Positions 36,001 through 43,091 of a stretch of DNA of 43,091 nucleotides are shown here, one piece after another. Source of the DNA: Humibacillus sp. (GTDB lineage Bacteria; Actinomycetota; Actinomycetes; Actinomycetales; Dermatophilaceae). How positions within the stretch are numbered: position 1 is the stretch's first letter; each line of letters starts with the position of its first letter. Made by a program: the position numbers and the translations under genes. The notes beneath the pieces were generated by a model, which was not told where the DNA came from, searched no databases, and saw only the letters and a program-made list of their open reading frames with translations. Location: assembly GCA_030452985.1 (NCBI GenBank), contig JAKDLG010000023.1, positions 1 through 43,091 of the forward strand. Reading direction: 5' to 3'.

Positions 36001-37815
36001 TCAGAGACCGAGCTCACCTTCGAACTGACCCTCTTCGAGACGAGCCTTCATCGTGCCGAGGAAGCGAGCGGCATCCGCCCCGTCAACGATGCGGTGGTCG
36101 TACGACAAGGCCAGGTACATCATCGAACGCACCGCGATCGTCTCGCCGCCGTCGGCGTCGGCCACGACCACGGGACGCTTGACGATCGCCCCGGTGCCGA
36201 GGATGGCCACCTGCGGCTGGTTGATGATGGGCGTGTCGAAGAGCGCGCCCACGCTGCCGGTGTTGGTGATGGTGAACGTGCCGCCGGCGAGGTCGTCGGG
36301 GGTGATCTTGTTGCTCCGGGTGCGAGCTGCCACGTCGGCGATGGCCCGGGCCAGGCCGGCGATGTTGAGGTCCCCGGCGTTCTTGACGACCGGAACGATG
36401 AGGCCCTTCTCGGTGTCCACGGCGATCGAGAGGTTCTCGCTCCCGTGGTAGACGATCTCCTCGCCGTCGAGACTCGCGTTCAGGCTCGGGTGCGACTTGA
36501 GTGCCTCCGTCGCCGCCAGTGCGAGGAACGGCAGGAAGCTGAGCTTGGTGCCCTCTCGTGCCTCGAACGCGGGCTTGGCACGGGCTCGAAGCCGAGCCAC
36601 CCTGGTCAGGTCGACCTCCACGACCGTGGTCAGCTGGGCCGAGACCTGCAGCGACTCGACCATCCGGGTTGCAATCACCTTGCGCAGCCGCGACATCTTC
36701 TCCCGCGTGCCACGCTTCGCCGAGACGGCGGGCGCCGCCGAGGAACGTGCTGACGGGGCGCTCTGCTGGCTGGCCTGGGGTGCCGAGGGAGCCGGTGCTT
36801 CGGGGGCGGGCTCGGGTGCCTTGGCCGCCTCGGCGGCGTCGAGCACGTCCTGTTTGCGGATGCGGCCACCGACGCCGGTGCCCGTGATGGCGCCGAGGTC
36901 GACACCGTGTTTGGACGCGAGCTTGCGCACGAGCGGGGTGACGTAGGCCGCCGAGTCGTTCGATGGTGACCCGGACGGCTGCCCGGACGAGGATGCCGGC
37001 TCGGGCGCGGTCGGTGCTGCGCCCGTCTTCTCCGCCTGAGACTCCGGCTGGCCGGTGGCGGCATCGGTGGCCTTCTCGGGCGCTGCCTGTGCCGGCGCCT
37101 CCTCGGCCTTCTGCTGCTGCTCCGGCGCTTCCTCGGGCTCCGGCTCGGAGGCCGGGGCGGCATCGTCGGCACTACCGCCGATGATCGCCAGCGCGCCGCC
37201 CACCTCGACGGTCTCGTCCTCGCCCGCGATGATCTTTGTCAGCTTGCCGGCGACCGGCGAAGGGATCTCGGTGTCGACCTTGTCGGTCGAGACTTCGAGC
37301 AGTGGCTCGTCGACCTCGACGTCGTCACCCTCGGCCTTGAGCCAGCGCGTCACGGTTCCCTCGGTGACCGACTCACCGAGGGCGGGCATCGTCACCGTCT
37401 CGCCGTCGGAGCCACCGGAGTCGCCCTTGGTGGACGGGGCCTGCTCGGTCTTGCTCTCGGTCTCCGGTTCGCTCGTTCCGGCCTCGGGCTCGGCTTCGGT
37501 GCTGGGCGCCTCGGCCGGCGAGTCGGCGGCACTGTCTCCAGCAGTGTCGGATGACGAGTCGCCACCCTCCGGAGCTGCGCCGTCACCGATGACCGCGAGA
37601 TCGGCACCGACCGGCACCGTCTCGTCCTCCTGGGCCAGGATCTCCTGAAGCGTGCCGGCGACCGGCGAGGGGATCTCGGTGTCGACCTTGTCGGTCGAGA
37701 CCTCGAGCAGAGGCTCGTCGACCTCGACCTGATCACCGACGTTCTTCAGCCAACGGGTCACGGTTCCTTCGGTGACTGACTCACCCAGGGCCGGCATGGT
37801 CACGCGTTCTGACAT
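36001..37815 (-). CDS. sucB: 2-oxo acid dehydrogenase E2 (dihydrolipoamide acyltransferase), two lipoyl domains
   Basis: Core acyltransferase of pyruvate/2-oxoglutarate dehydrogenase complexes, 604 residues. Seen: lipoyl domain 1 (1-77, Lys43 in STDKVDT), an acidic/Ala/Pro linker, lipoyl domain 2 (~138-213, Lys179 in an identical STDKVDT), a second linker, and a subunit-binding domain ([28 protein letters not shown]). The catalytic domain ends in [15 protein letters not shown] with His574 and Asp578. The ATG at 37815 has AGAGGAGAG upstream; a longer frame is rejected. It follows lpdA by 31 nt. It resembles mycobacterial DlaT; assignment to one particular complex is uncertain because E1 is not in the window. 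LipB and LipA encoded nearby would modify both lysines. Confidence 0.95.
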   Translation of the reverse strand: MSERVTMPALGESVTEGTVTRWLKNVGDQVEVDEPLLEVSTDKVDTEIPSPVAGTLQEILAQEDETVPVGADLAVIGDGAAPEGGDSSSDTAGDSAADSPAEAPSTEAEPEAGTSEPETESKTEQAPSTKGDSGGSDGETVTMPALGESVTEGTVTRWLKAEGDDVEVDEPLLEVSTDKVDTEIPSPVAGKLTKIIAGEDETVEVGGALAIIGGSADDAAPASEPEPEEAPEQQQKAEEAPAQAAPEKATDAATGQPESQAEKTGAAPTAPEPASSSGQPSGSPSNDSAAYVTPLVRKLASKHGVDLGAITGTGVGGRIRKQDVLDAAEAAKAPEPAPEAPAPSAPQASQQSAPSARSSAAPAVSAKRGTREKMSRLRKVIATRMVESLQVSAQLTTVVEVDLTRVARLRARAKPAFEAREGTKLSFLPFLALAATEALKSHPSLNASLDGEEIVYHGSENLSIAVDTEKGLIVPVVKNAGDLNIAGLARAIADVAARTRSNKITPDDLAGGTFTITNTGSVGALFDTPIINQPQVAILGTGAIVKRPVVVADADGGETIAVRSMMYLALSYDHRIVDGADAARFLGTMKARLEEGQFEGELGL

Positions 37816-37846
37816 GACGTGTTCTCTCCTCTTCCGAGTTTCTGGC

Positions 37847-39226
37847 TCAAGCGTGGGCGTGCAGGGGCTTCCCGGCCAAGGCCAGGTGGGCCTCTCCGAG
37901 AGCCTCGTTCTGGGTGGGGTGGGCATGGACGAGGCCGGCGACGTCTTCGGGATGGGCCTCCCAGTTCACGATGAGCTGTGCCTCGCCGATCTGTTCGCCC
38001 ATGCGGGCCCCGATCAGGTGGACGCCGACGACGGGGCCGCCCGTGGCTCGAACCAGCTTGACGAAGCCCTGGGTGCCCAGGATCTGTGACTTGCCGTTAC
38101 CGCCGAGGTTGTACTCGTAGGTCTCGACGTCACCGTACTTCTCCCGGGCCTGACCCTCGGTCAGGCCAACACTGGCGACCTCGGGGTCGCAGTAGGTGAC
38201 ACGGGGGATGCCGGACTCGTCGATGACGGCCGGCTCGAGGCCGGCGATCTGCTCGGCCACGAAGATGCCCTGGGCGAAGCCTCGGTGGGCGAGCTGCAGC
38301 CCCGGCACGATGTCGCCGACCGCATAGACACCGGCCACGTTCGTGCGCAGTCGCTGGTCGGTGGGCACGAAGCCGCGATCGACGGTGACGCCGGCTGCCT
38401 CGAAGCCCAGCCCCTCGGTGACCGGGCCACGCCCGACGGCGACAAGCAGCAGCTCGGCCTCGATGGTCTCGCCGGACTCGAGCGAGACGGTGACGGTGTC
38501 TGCGTCCTGGGTGGCGCCGGCGAACCGCACGCCCGTCTTGACGGTGATCTTCCGCTTGCGGAAGGCCCGCTCGAGCTGTTTGCTCAACGCCTCGTCCTCG
38601 GCAGCGACCAGCCGCGGCAGCGCTTCGACCACGGTGACGTCGGAGCCGAAGCTCTTGAACACGGAAGCGAACTCGACACCGATGACTCCGCCACCGAGCA
38701 CGACCACCCGCGCCGGCACCTCCTCGAGCCGCAACGCCTGCTCGCTCGTCATGATGCGGCCACTGATCTCGAGGCCGGGAAGGGTGCGCGGGTAGCTGCC
38801 CGTGGCGAGCACGACGTTGCGCCCCGTGATGCGGCGTTCGCCCACCACGACCGTGGTGGGCCCGTCGAGGCGCCCGGCACCTTCGACGACGTCGATCTTC
38901 GCCGCCTTGACCAAGCCTTGCAGCCCCTTGTACAGACGGGCCACGACCGAGTCCTTGTAGCGGTTGACCCCTGGCATGTCGACCCCGTTGAGGCGGGTGT
39001 TCACCCCGAAGCTCGCGCCATCGCGCGCCACGTCGGCGACCTCGGCAGCGTGAAGAAGCGCCTTGGTCGGGATGCAGCCGACGTGCAGGCAGGTGCCGCC
39101 CAGCCTGCCCTTCTCGACGAGAGCCACCGACAGCCCGAGCTCAGCCGAACGCAGTGCACAGGCGTAGCCACCCGAACCTCCACCGAGGATGACGACGTCG
39201 TAGTCGTCAGCGGCACCAGCCGACAT
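37847..39226 (-). CDS. lpdA: Dihydrolipoyl dehydrogenase (E3)
   Basis: FAD flavoprotein that reoxidises dihydrolipoyl groups of E2 and GcvH with NAD+. Seen over 459 residues: FAD motif [18 protein letters not shown], redox disulfide C46/C51 in [19 protein letters not shown] motif [17 protein letters not shown], second FAD motif [11 protein letters not shown], and the interface catalytic pair His436/Glu441 in [10 protein letters not shown]. The ATG at 39226 has AAGGAG upstream. It is the first gene of the lpdA-sucB-epimerase unit. In M. tuberculosis lpd is elsewhere (recalled), so its position here differs. Confidence 0.97.
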   Translation of the reverse strand: MSAGAADDYDVVILGGGSGGYACALRSAELGLSVALVEKGRLGGTCLHVGCIPTKALLHAAEVADVARDGASFGVNTRLNGVDMPGVNRYKDSVVARLYKGLQGLVKAAKIDVVEGAGRLDGPTTVVVGERRITGRNVVLATGSYPRTLPGLEISGRIMTSEQALRLEEVPARVVVLGGGVIGVEFASVFKSFGSDVTVVEALPRLVAAEDEALSKQLERAFRKRKITVKTGVRFAGATQDADTVTVSLESGETIEAELLLVAVGRGPVTEGLGFEAAGVTVDRGFVPTDQRLRTNVAGVYAVGDIVPGLQLAHRGFAQGIFVAEQIAGLEPAVIDESGIPRVTYCDPEVASVGLTEGQAREKYGDVETYEYNLGGNGKSQILGTQGFVKLVRATGGPVVGVHLIGARMGEQIGEAQLIVNWEAHPEDVAGLVHAHPTQNEALGEAHLALAGKPLHAHA

Positions 39227-39397
39227 GTGTTGGAGCTCCTTCAGGGCATTGGCGGGCAACGGGTCGCAGCAAGAGCATCTTGTCATTGATCGAGGCCGAC
39301 AGCGCAAGCAGTCCAACCTGTTCTGTTCGCGAGTCCCAGTTCACGCGTCGTGGGCAGGCTGTGCTGGTCTCAAGGTCCCAGCACGTAAAGTGCCGCC

Positions 39398-39757
39398 ATG
39401 GGTTTGTTCTCTCGTGGCAAGGGCCGCGGCTCGAACGGCGGTCTGGACAAGGCGGGACTGCGCTCCGACGGCCCGCAGATGGAGATCGACCGCAAGGCCG
39501 TCGTCGACCACTTCACGAACTTCGTCGAGACCCACCGCGGCGTCGAGGCCTACGTCGAGCCGGCCACCAGCGTGACCACGACGACCATCGTGCTCATCGC
39601 CTGGGACGGCGAGTGGACCCGGCGTGCCGTCGGCACGCCCAAGGGCGCGTTCGCCCTCAGCCAGAAGCTCGGGGTGCCCGCCTACGACGTCAACCAGACG
39701 GGCTACCCGAACCGCATGCGCGAGTGGAACTCCCGCAAACGCAAGGGCGACGCCTGA
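39398..39757 (+). CDS. Conserved small protein of unknown function
   Basis: A 119-residue soluble protein; no family function is known to me. Seen: a basic Gly/Ser-rich N-terminus (GLFSRGKGRGSNGG), a compact domain from MEIDRKAVVDHFTNFVETH through TSVTTTTIVLIAWDGEWTRRAVG and AFALSQKLGVPAYDVNQTGYP, and a basic tail (RMREWNSRKRKGDA). The alternating beta/alpha pattern suggests one small alpha/beta fold. TAAAGT sits 7 nt before the ATG and could be the -10 of a leaderless transcript, as there is no good Shine-Dalgarno. It diverges from lpdA across 171 nt. A hairpin follows the gene. Confidence 0.82.
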   Translation: MGLFSRGKGRGSNGGLDKAGLRSDGPQMEIDRKAVVDHFTNFVETHRGVEAYVEPATSVTTTTIVLIAWDGEWTRRAVGTPKGAFALSQKLGVPAYDVNQTGYPNRMREWNSRKRKGDA

Positions 39758-39774
39758 CCTCGAACCCCACGGGA

Positions 39775-39814
39775 CGGCATCCGCAACGCCGATAAGGGTG
39801 TGGCACGGATGCCG
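39775..39814 (+). terminator. Hairpin after the 119-residue protein gene
   Basis: Perfect 9-nt arms, CGGCATCCG (39775-39783) and CGGATGCCG (39806-39814), flank a 22-nt loop, 17 nt after the stop. There is no T-tract, so it is a weak terminator candidate. Confidence 0.4.
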
Positions 39815-39889
39815 CTGGGCTGCGAGGGTGAGAGGGTCGAGACCAGATGAGACTCAAGACCGACCGTTCGACCAGCAGGAGGTAGGCAG

Positions 39890-40081
39890 ATGCCCAAGCA
39901 GGACGATGAGGCGAACGCACCGAGCGAGGAGATGAAGGCGAAGTTCCGCGCGGCGCTCGACAAGAAGCATGCACACGGCGGCAAGGACGTGTCGTCTGAC
40001 GACACCGAGCGCTCCAAGGTGCACGGGGCGCACGGGCCCGCGAAGGCGCAGCAGATGTTCCGCCGCAAGTCCGGCGGCTGA
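39890..40081 (+). CDS. DUF5302 small protein
   Basis: A 63-residue, highly charged protein of actinobacteria with no known function. Seen: SEEMKAKFRAALDKKHAHGG in the first half and the family-typical C-terminal HGPAKAQQMFRRKSGG. It is probably largely disordered apart from one helix, and has no membrane segment or signal peptide. AGGAGGTAGGCAG upstream of the ATG is a strong ribosome site. It is followed by a repeat-rich palindrome that also lies at the 3' end of pepA. Confidence 0.85.
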   Translation: MPKQDDEANAPSEEMKAKFRAALDKKHAHGGKDVSSDDTERSKVHGAHGPAKAQQMFRRKSGG

Positions 40082-40085
40082 CAAA

Positions 40086-40216
40086 CGTCGAGAGGGCAGT
40101 TCGTGCTGTCACGCTGAACCGTCAGGTTCGCACCCCGGGCACGAACTGCCCTCTCGACGGTTCTGGCACGAACTGCCCTCTCGACGATGTGCCTCTCGAC
40201 GTTGTGCCTCTCGACG
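40086..40216. repeat. 21-bp perfect palindrome with additional direct copies
   Basis: The sequence at 40086-40106 (starting CGTCGAGAGGGC) and its exact reverse complement at 40139-40159 form 21-bp arms. The 32-nt loop has its own GAACC-GTCA-GGTTC hairpin. The second arm is repeated in direct orientation at 40166-40186, and two shortened copies (GTGCCTCTCGACG) follow, so CCTCTCGACG occurs four times, at 40150, 40177, 40192 and 40207. The whole lies between the convergent DUF5302 and pepA genes. A bidirectional terminator or a dispersed repeat in the process of expansion are both possible. Confidence 0.85.
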
Positions 40217-40226
40217 TTGAGGGGGG

Positions 40227-41705
40227 TCAGACGTACGACTCGGCGAGACCGACGAGGGTGCGGACCCCGAAGCCGGTGCCGCCCTTGGGTGAGTAGCCGC
40301 TGGCGCCCTTGTCGTTGAAGGCCGGCCCGGCGATGTCGATGTGGCCCCAGGGGATGTCCTTGCCGACGAACTCGCTCAAGAAGATGCCCGCCGTGAGCAT
40401 GCCGCCCTCGGAGCCGCCCTTGTGAGCCAGGTCGGCGTTGATCGAGTCGAGGGAAGGACGCAGCTCCTTGGGCAGGGGCATCGGCCACATCGCCTCACCA
40501 ACCGTGGCCGAGGCGTCGAGAACGCGGCTGCGCAAGGCGTCGTCATTGGCCATCACCGCTGCGGTGTCGGCCAGGGCGACCACCTGGGCGCCCGTGAGGG
40601 TGGCGATGTCGACGATCGCGTCGGGCTTCGACTCGCTGGCCAGGGCGATACAGTCACCGAGCACCATCCGGCCCTCGGCGTCGGTGTTGAGCACCTCGAC
40701 GGTCGTGCCGCCGCGCATCGTGACGACGTCGCTGGGGCGCTGCGCCGTCGAGCTCGGCATGTTCTCGGCCAGGCCCAGGTAGCCGGTGACCGCGACCGGA
40801 AGGCCGAGCTCGGCGACCGCGAGCACGGCCGCAGCCACGGCAGCAGCGCCGGCCATGTCGCACTTCATGGTGAGCATCCCACCGGCCGGCTTGATGCAGA
40901 GGCCACCTGAGTCGAAGGTGATTCCTTTGCCCACGAACGCGATCGAGGCCTTGGGCCGCGAGGGGGAGTAGGAGAGCACAGCGATGCGTGGTTCGTTGGC
41001 GGAGCCCTGTCCGACGCCGACCGTGCCCCCGAACCCGCCCGAGCGCAGCGCCTTCATGTCGTAGCTCTTGAGCTTGACCTTGGTGCCCTTGGTTTTCTCG
41101 GTCAGTGAGTCGACGAACGTCTCGGGGTACAGCAGGTTCGGGGCGAGGTTGACCAGGTCGCGGCAGTAGGCGACGGCGCCGCCGAGGGCGGCCGCGCGCT
41201 TGACGGCCTTGCGGGATGCGGCATCGCCGGGGCCTACCAGGGCGACGGCGCCGACGGCATCCTCGTTGGTGGTGCCGGCCTTGGACACGGCGTACGCGCC
41301 GAGGGCCACCCCCTCGGCCGTGGCCGCCACGACCTCGGGTGTGGTGCCGGGAACGATCACCGTGGCCTTCTGCTTCTTGCTGAGCGAGCGGATCGCTGCG
41401 CCGATTCCCTGGCGGATGTTCTCCAGCGCCTCGGTGTCCGATCCCGGCTCACCGACGCCGGCGAGCACCACGACCTTGCTCGAGACCGAGGGCACGGCGG
41501 CGACCGTCGTCACCTCGCCGACCTTGCCCGCGAGCTCGAGATCGGCGATGACCGACTTAAGGTGGGTGACGATCTTGCGCGAGAGGTCATGGCCCGGTGC
41601 GATGGAGGCGCCGTTCGTGCCGGTGGAGTCAGACACCAGGGCGATGACGAGGGCGTCACCGGTAGCGTCGGCGGCCGAGCGGGTCGAGAGAGTCAGGTTG
41701 ACCAC
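40227..41705 (-). CDS. pepA: Leucyl aminopeptidase (M17)
   Basis: Cytosolic dinuclear-zinc aminopeptidase that removes N-terminal residues from peptides, 492 residues. Seen: the catalytic domain from VNLAPNLLYPETFVDSL, metal ligands in FVGKGITFDSGGLCIKP and MKCDMAGAAA, and the family signature NTDAEGRMVLGD, plus IVDIATLTGAQ and the C-terminal HIDIAGPAFNDKG. GTG at 41705 is chosen for AAGGAG 7 nt upstream; an extension to 41837 crosses the divergent gcvT start. It shares a 130-nt intergenic region with gcvT; the pair is also neighbouring in M. tuberculosis (pepB and gcvT, recalled). Confidence 0.96.
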   Translation of the reverse strand: MVNLTLSTRSAADATGDALVIALVSDSTGTNGASIAPGHDLSRKIVTHLKSVIADLELAGKVGEVTTVAAVPSVSSKVVVLAGVGEPGSDTEALENIRQGIGAAIRSLSKKQKATVIVPGTTPEVVAATAEGVALGAYAVSKAGTTNEDAVGAVALVGPGDAASRKAVKRAAALGGAVAYCRDLVNLAPNLLYPETFVDSLTEKTKGTKVKLKSYDMKALRSGGFGGTVGVGQGSANEPRIAVLSYSPSRPKASIAFVGKGITFDSGGLCIKPAGGMLTMKCDMAGAAAVAAAVLAVAELGLPVAVTGYLGLAENMPSSTAQRPSDVVTMRGGTTVEVLNTDAEGRMVLGDCIALASESKPDAIVDIATLTGAQVVALADTAAVMANDDALRSRVLDASATVGEAMWPMPLPKELRPSLDSINADLAHKGGSEGGMLTAGIFLSEFVGKDIPWGHIDIAGPAFNDKGASGYSPKGGTGFGVRTLVGLAESYV

Positions 41706-41835
41706 GAAGAGGCTCCTTGATTGTGGTGCGACCGGGGGCGCTCGAAACGGGCGTCCCGCGTTTGCCGAGGGTGGCGGCGCTCGATGATATCGACCGGACG
41801 CCGATGGCGCGCCCGACCGCGATAGGTTGGCGAGC

Positions 41836-42942
41836 ATGACGACAGCGACGTCGGGGAAGACCTCCCCGCTTCACGACCGCCACACCGCCCTGGGCGCCAA
41901 GATGGCCGACTTCGGTGGTTGGGACATGCCGATCGAGTACCCGGGCGGGGGTGTTGTGGCCGAGCACACGGCCGTCCGGGAGCGGGTCGGCATCTTCGAC
42001 GTGAGCCACCTCGGCAAGGCCTCGGTCACCGGTCCGGGCGCCGCCGACTTCATCAACGCGTGTCTGACCAACGACGTGCGCCGCATCCAGCCCGGCTCGG
42101 CGCAGTACACCTTGTGCTGCGACGAGTCGGGAGGTGTCGTCGACGACCTCATCGTCTACCTCAAGAGCGACGAAGAGCTCTTCCTGATCCCCAACGCGGC
42201 CAACACCGCCGAGGTGGTGCGGCGGCTTCGCGCTGCCGCGCCCGATGGCATCGAGGTGACCGACCAGCACGAGGACTACGGCGTCATCGCGGTGCAGGGG
42301 AGCCGTAGCGACGAGGTGCTCGAGGCGCTCGGTCTGCCGACAGGTCACGACTACATGTCGTTCGTCGAGGCCGACTGGCAGGGCCACCCGGTCATCGTCT
42401 GCCGTACCGGCTACACCGGCGAGCGCGGCTACGAGCTGGTGCCCCGGTGGGATGCCACCCCTGCGGTGTGGGACGCGCTCGTGACGGCCATGGCGCCGTT
42501 CGACGGCAAGCCGTGCGGGCTCGGCGCCCGAGACACCCTCCGCACAGAGATGGGCTACCCGCTCCACGGCCAGGACCTCTCGCTCGACATCTCCCCCGTT
42601 GAGGCCCGGGCGGGCTGGGCTGTCGGCTGGAAGAAGGAGAGCTTCTGGGGCAAGGAGGCGCTCGTGGCGCAGAAGGCGGCACCGACGCGGCTGATCCGGG
42701 GCCTGCGGGTCGACGGCCGCGGCATCCCACGTCCGCACTGCTCGGTCAGCGCCGACGGTGCCGTCGTGGGTGAGGTCACCTCCGGCACGTTCTCGCCCAC
42801 CCTCAAGCAGGGAATTGCTCTGGCGTTGCTGGTTCCCACGGTTGCCGACGGTGACACGGTCGAGATCGACGTGCGCGGACGAGCGGTTCCCGCGACGGTG
42901 GTCAAGCCGCCCTTCGTGCAGGTGCAGGTGCGCCAGCCGTAG
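41836..42942 (+). CDS. gcvT: Glycine cleavage system aminomethyltransferase (T protein)
   Basis: Takes the aminomethyl group from lipoyl-GcvH to tetrahydrofolate, releasing ammonia. Seen over 368 residues: [40 protein letters not shown], the conserved ligand Asp in [41 protein letters not shown], and the C-terminal OB-like domain with [22 protein letters not shown] at 41836 is preferred over TTG at 41827. TAGGTT ends 7 nt upstream of the ATG, so a leaderless message is possible. The gene diverges from pepA. No gcvH or gcvP is in the window; GcvH would need LipB and LipA. Confidence 0.96.
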   Translation: MTTATSGKTSPLHDRHTALGAKMADFGGWDMPIEYPGGGVVAEHTAVRERVGIFDVSHLGKASVTGPGAADFINACLTNDVRRIQPGSAQYTLCCDESGGVVDDLIVYLKSDEELFLIPNAANTAEVVRRLRAAAPDGIEVTDQHEDYGVIAVQGSRSDEVLEALGLPTGHDYMSFVEADWQGHPVIVCRTGYTGERGYELVPRWDATPAVWDALVTAMAPFDGKPCGLGARDTLRTEMGYPLHGQDLSLDISPVEARAGWAVGWKKESFWGKEALVAQKAAPTRLIRGLRVDGRGIPRPHCSVSADGAVVGEVTSGTFSPTLKQGIALALLVPTVADGDTVEIDVRGRAVPATVVKPPFVQVQVRQP

Positions 42943-42985
42943 CCGGATCCGCTACCGGGCGCCCCACACCACACCCGCTCCTTTC

Positions 42986-43091
42986 TGCGCGTCGCGCCGC
43001 GCGTCGCGCGGTTGGTGTTGTGGTTCCGACGTTTGGTGCGCGTCGCGCCGCGCGTCGCGCGGTTGGTGTTGTGGTTCCGACGTTTGGTGCG
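42986..43091. repeat. 51-bp tandem repeat, truncated by the window end
   Basis: Units start at 42986, 43037 and 43088 (TGCGCGTCGCGCC). The first two are identical over 51 nt and the third is cut off after 4 nt. Inside each unit a 12-nt block (GCGCGTCGCGCC) is itself nearly duplicated, followed by GGTTGGTGTTGTGGTTCCGA. It begins 44 nt after the gcvT stop. The number of copies beyond the window is unknown. Confidence 0.92.

Overview
The window is about 43 kb of very GC-rich DNA with GTG/TTG starts alongside ATG, tight 4-nt overlaps and actinobacterial marker genes: polyphosphate glucokinase, GlnA2, DUF4191, DUF5302, and GlnR and IdeR-type operators. It most resembles a Micrococcales actinobacterium, perhaps Intrasporangiaceae; that family call is a guess from gene content. 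No rRNA, tRNA, phage, transposase or CRISPR array was seen.

Layout. 1-10.4 kb: the 3' end of a biotin-dependent carboxyltransferase, an aldo/keto reductase, two uncharacterised reverse-strand genes (one carrying two compensating frameshifts), a poly-C/poly-G tandem-duplicated stretch that looks like an assembly defect, an UlaG-like metallo-hydrolase, an ABC exporter pair, a membrane protein, ppgK, map and a small protein. 10.4-18.6 kb: panB, a large secreted M6 metalloprotease behind an AT-rich leader, glnA2 and glnE. 18.6-24.9 kb: two MFS transporters and an iron operon, feoA-feoB-Nfu, behind an IdeR/DtxR-type box. 24.9-32 kb: glnA (GSI) with a complete GlnR operator, an RDD protein, a DUF4191 protein, lipA, an ABC exporter and lipB. 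32-43 kb: a Gfo/Idh/MocA oxidoreductase, a transmembrane Ser/Thr kinase, a TIGR01777 epimerase, sucB (E2), lpdA (E3), two small conserved proteins, pepA and gcvT. The window ends inside a 51-bp tandem repeat.

How it fits together. The right three quarters is a recognisable actinobacterial block. From memory, M. tuberculosis Rv2211c-Rv2225 has the same order: gcvT, pepB, dlaT, Rv2216, lipB, lipA, Rv2219, RDD, glnA1, glnE, glnA2, panB. The block combines lipoate synthesis and attachment (lipB, lipA) with lipoylated complexes (sucB, lpdA, gcvT) and nitrogen assimilation (glnA, glnE, glnA2). The accessory insertions relative to that order are feoAB-Nfu with the two MFS genes, the ABC exporter that splits lipB from lipA, and the kinase/oxidoreductase pair.

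No wholly new system is evident. The best leads are the feoA-feoB-Nfu operon with its shared divergent iron box, a FeoB with a non-canonical G4 motif, a textbook GlnR site, and several unrelated palindromic or tandem repeats at gene 3' ends. The structure at 3.25-4.46 kb should be treated as suspect sequence until checked.
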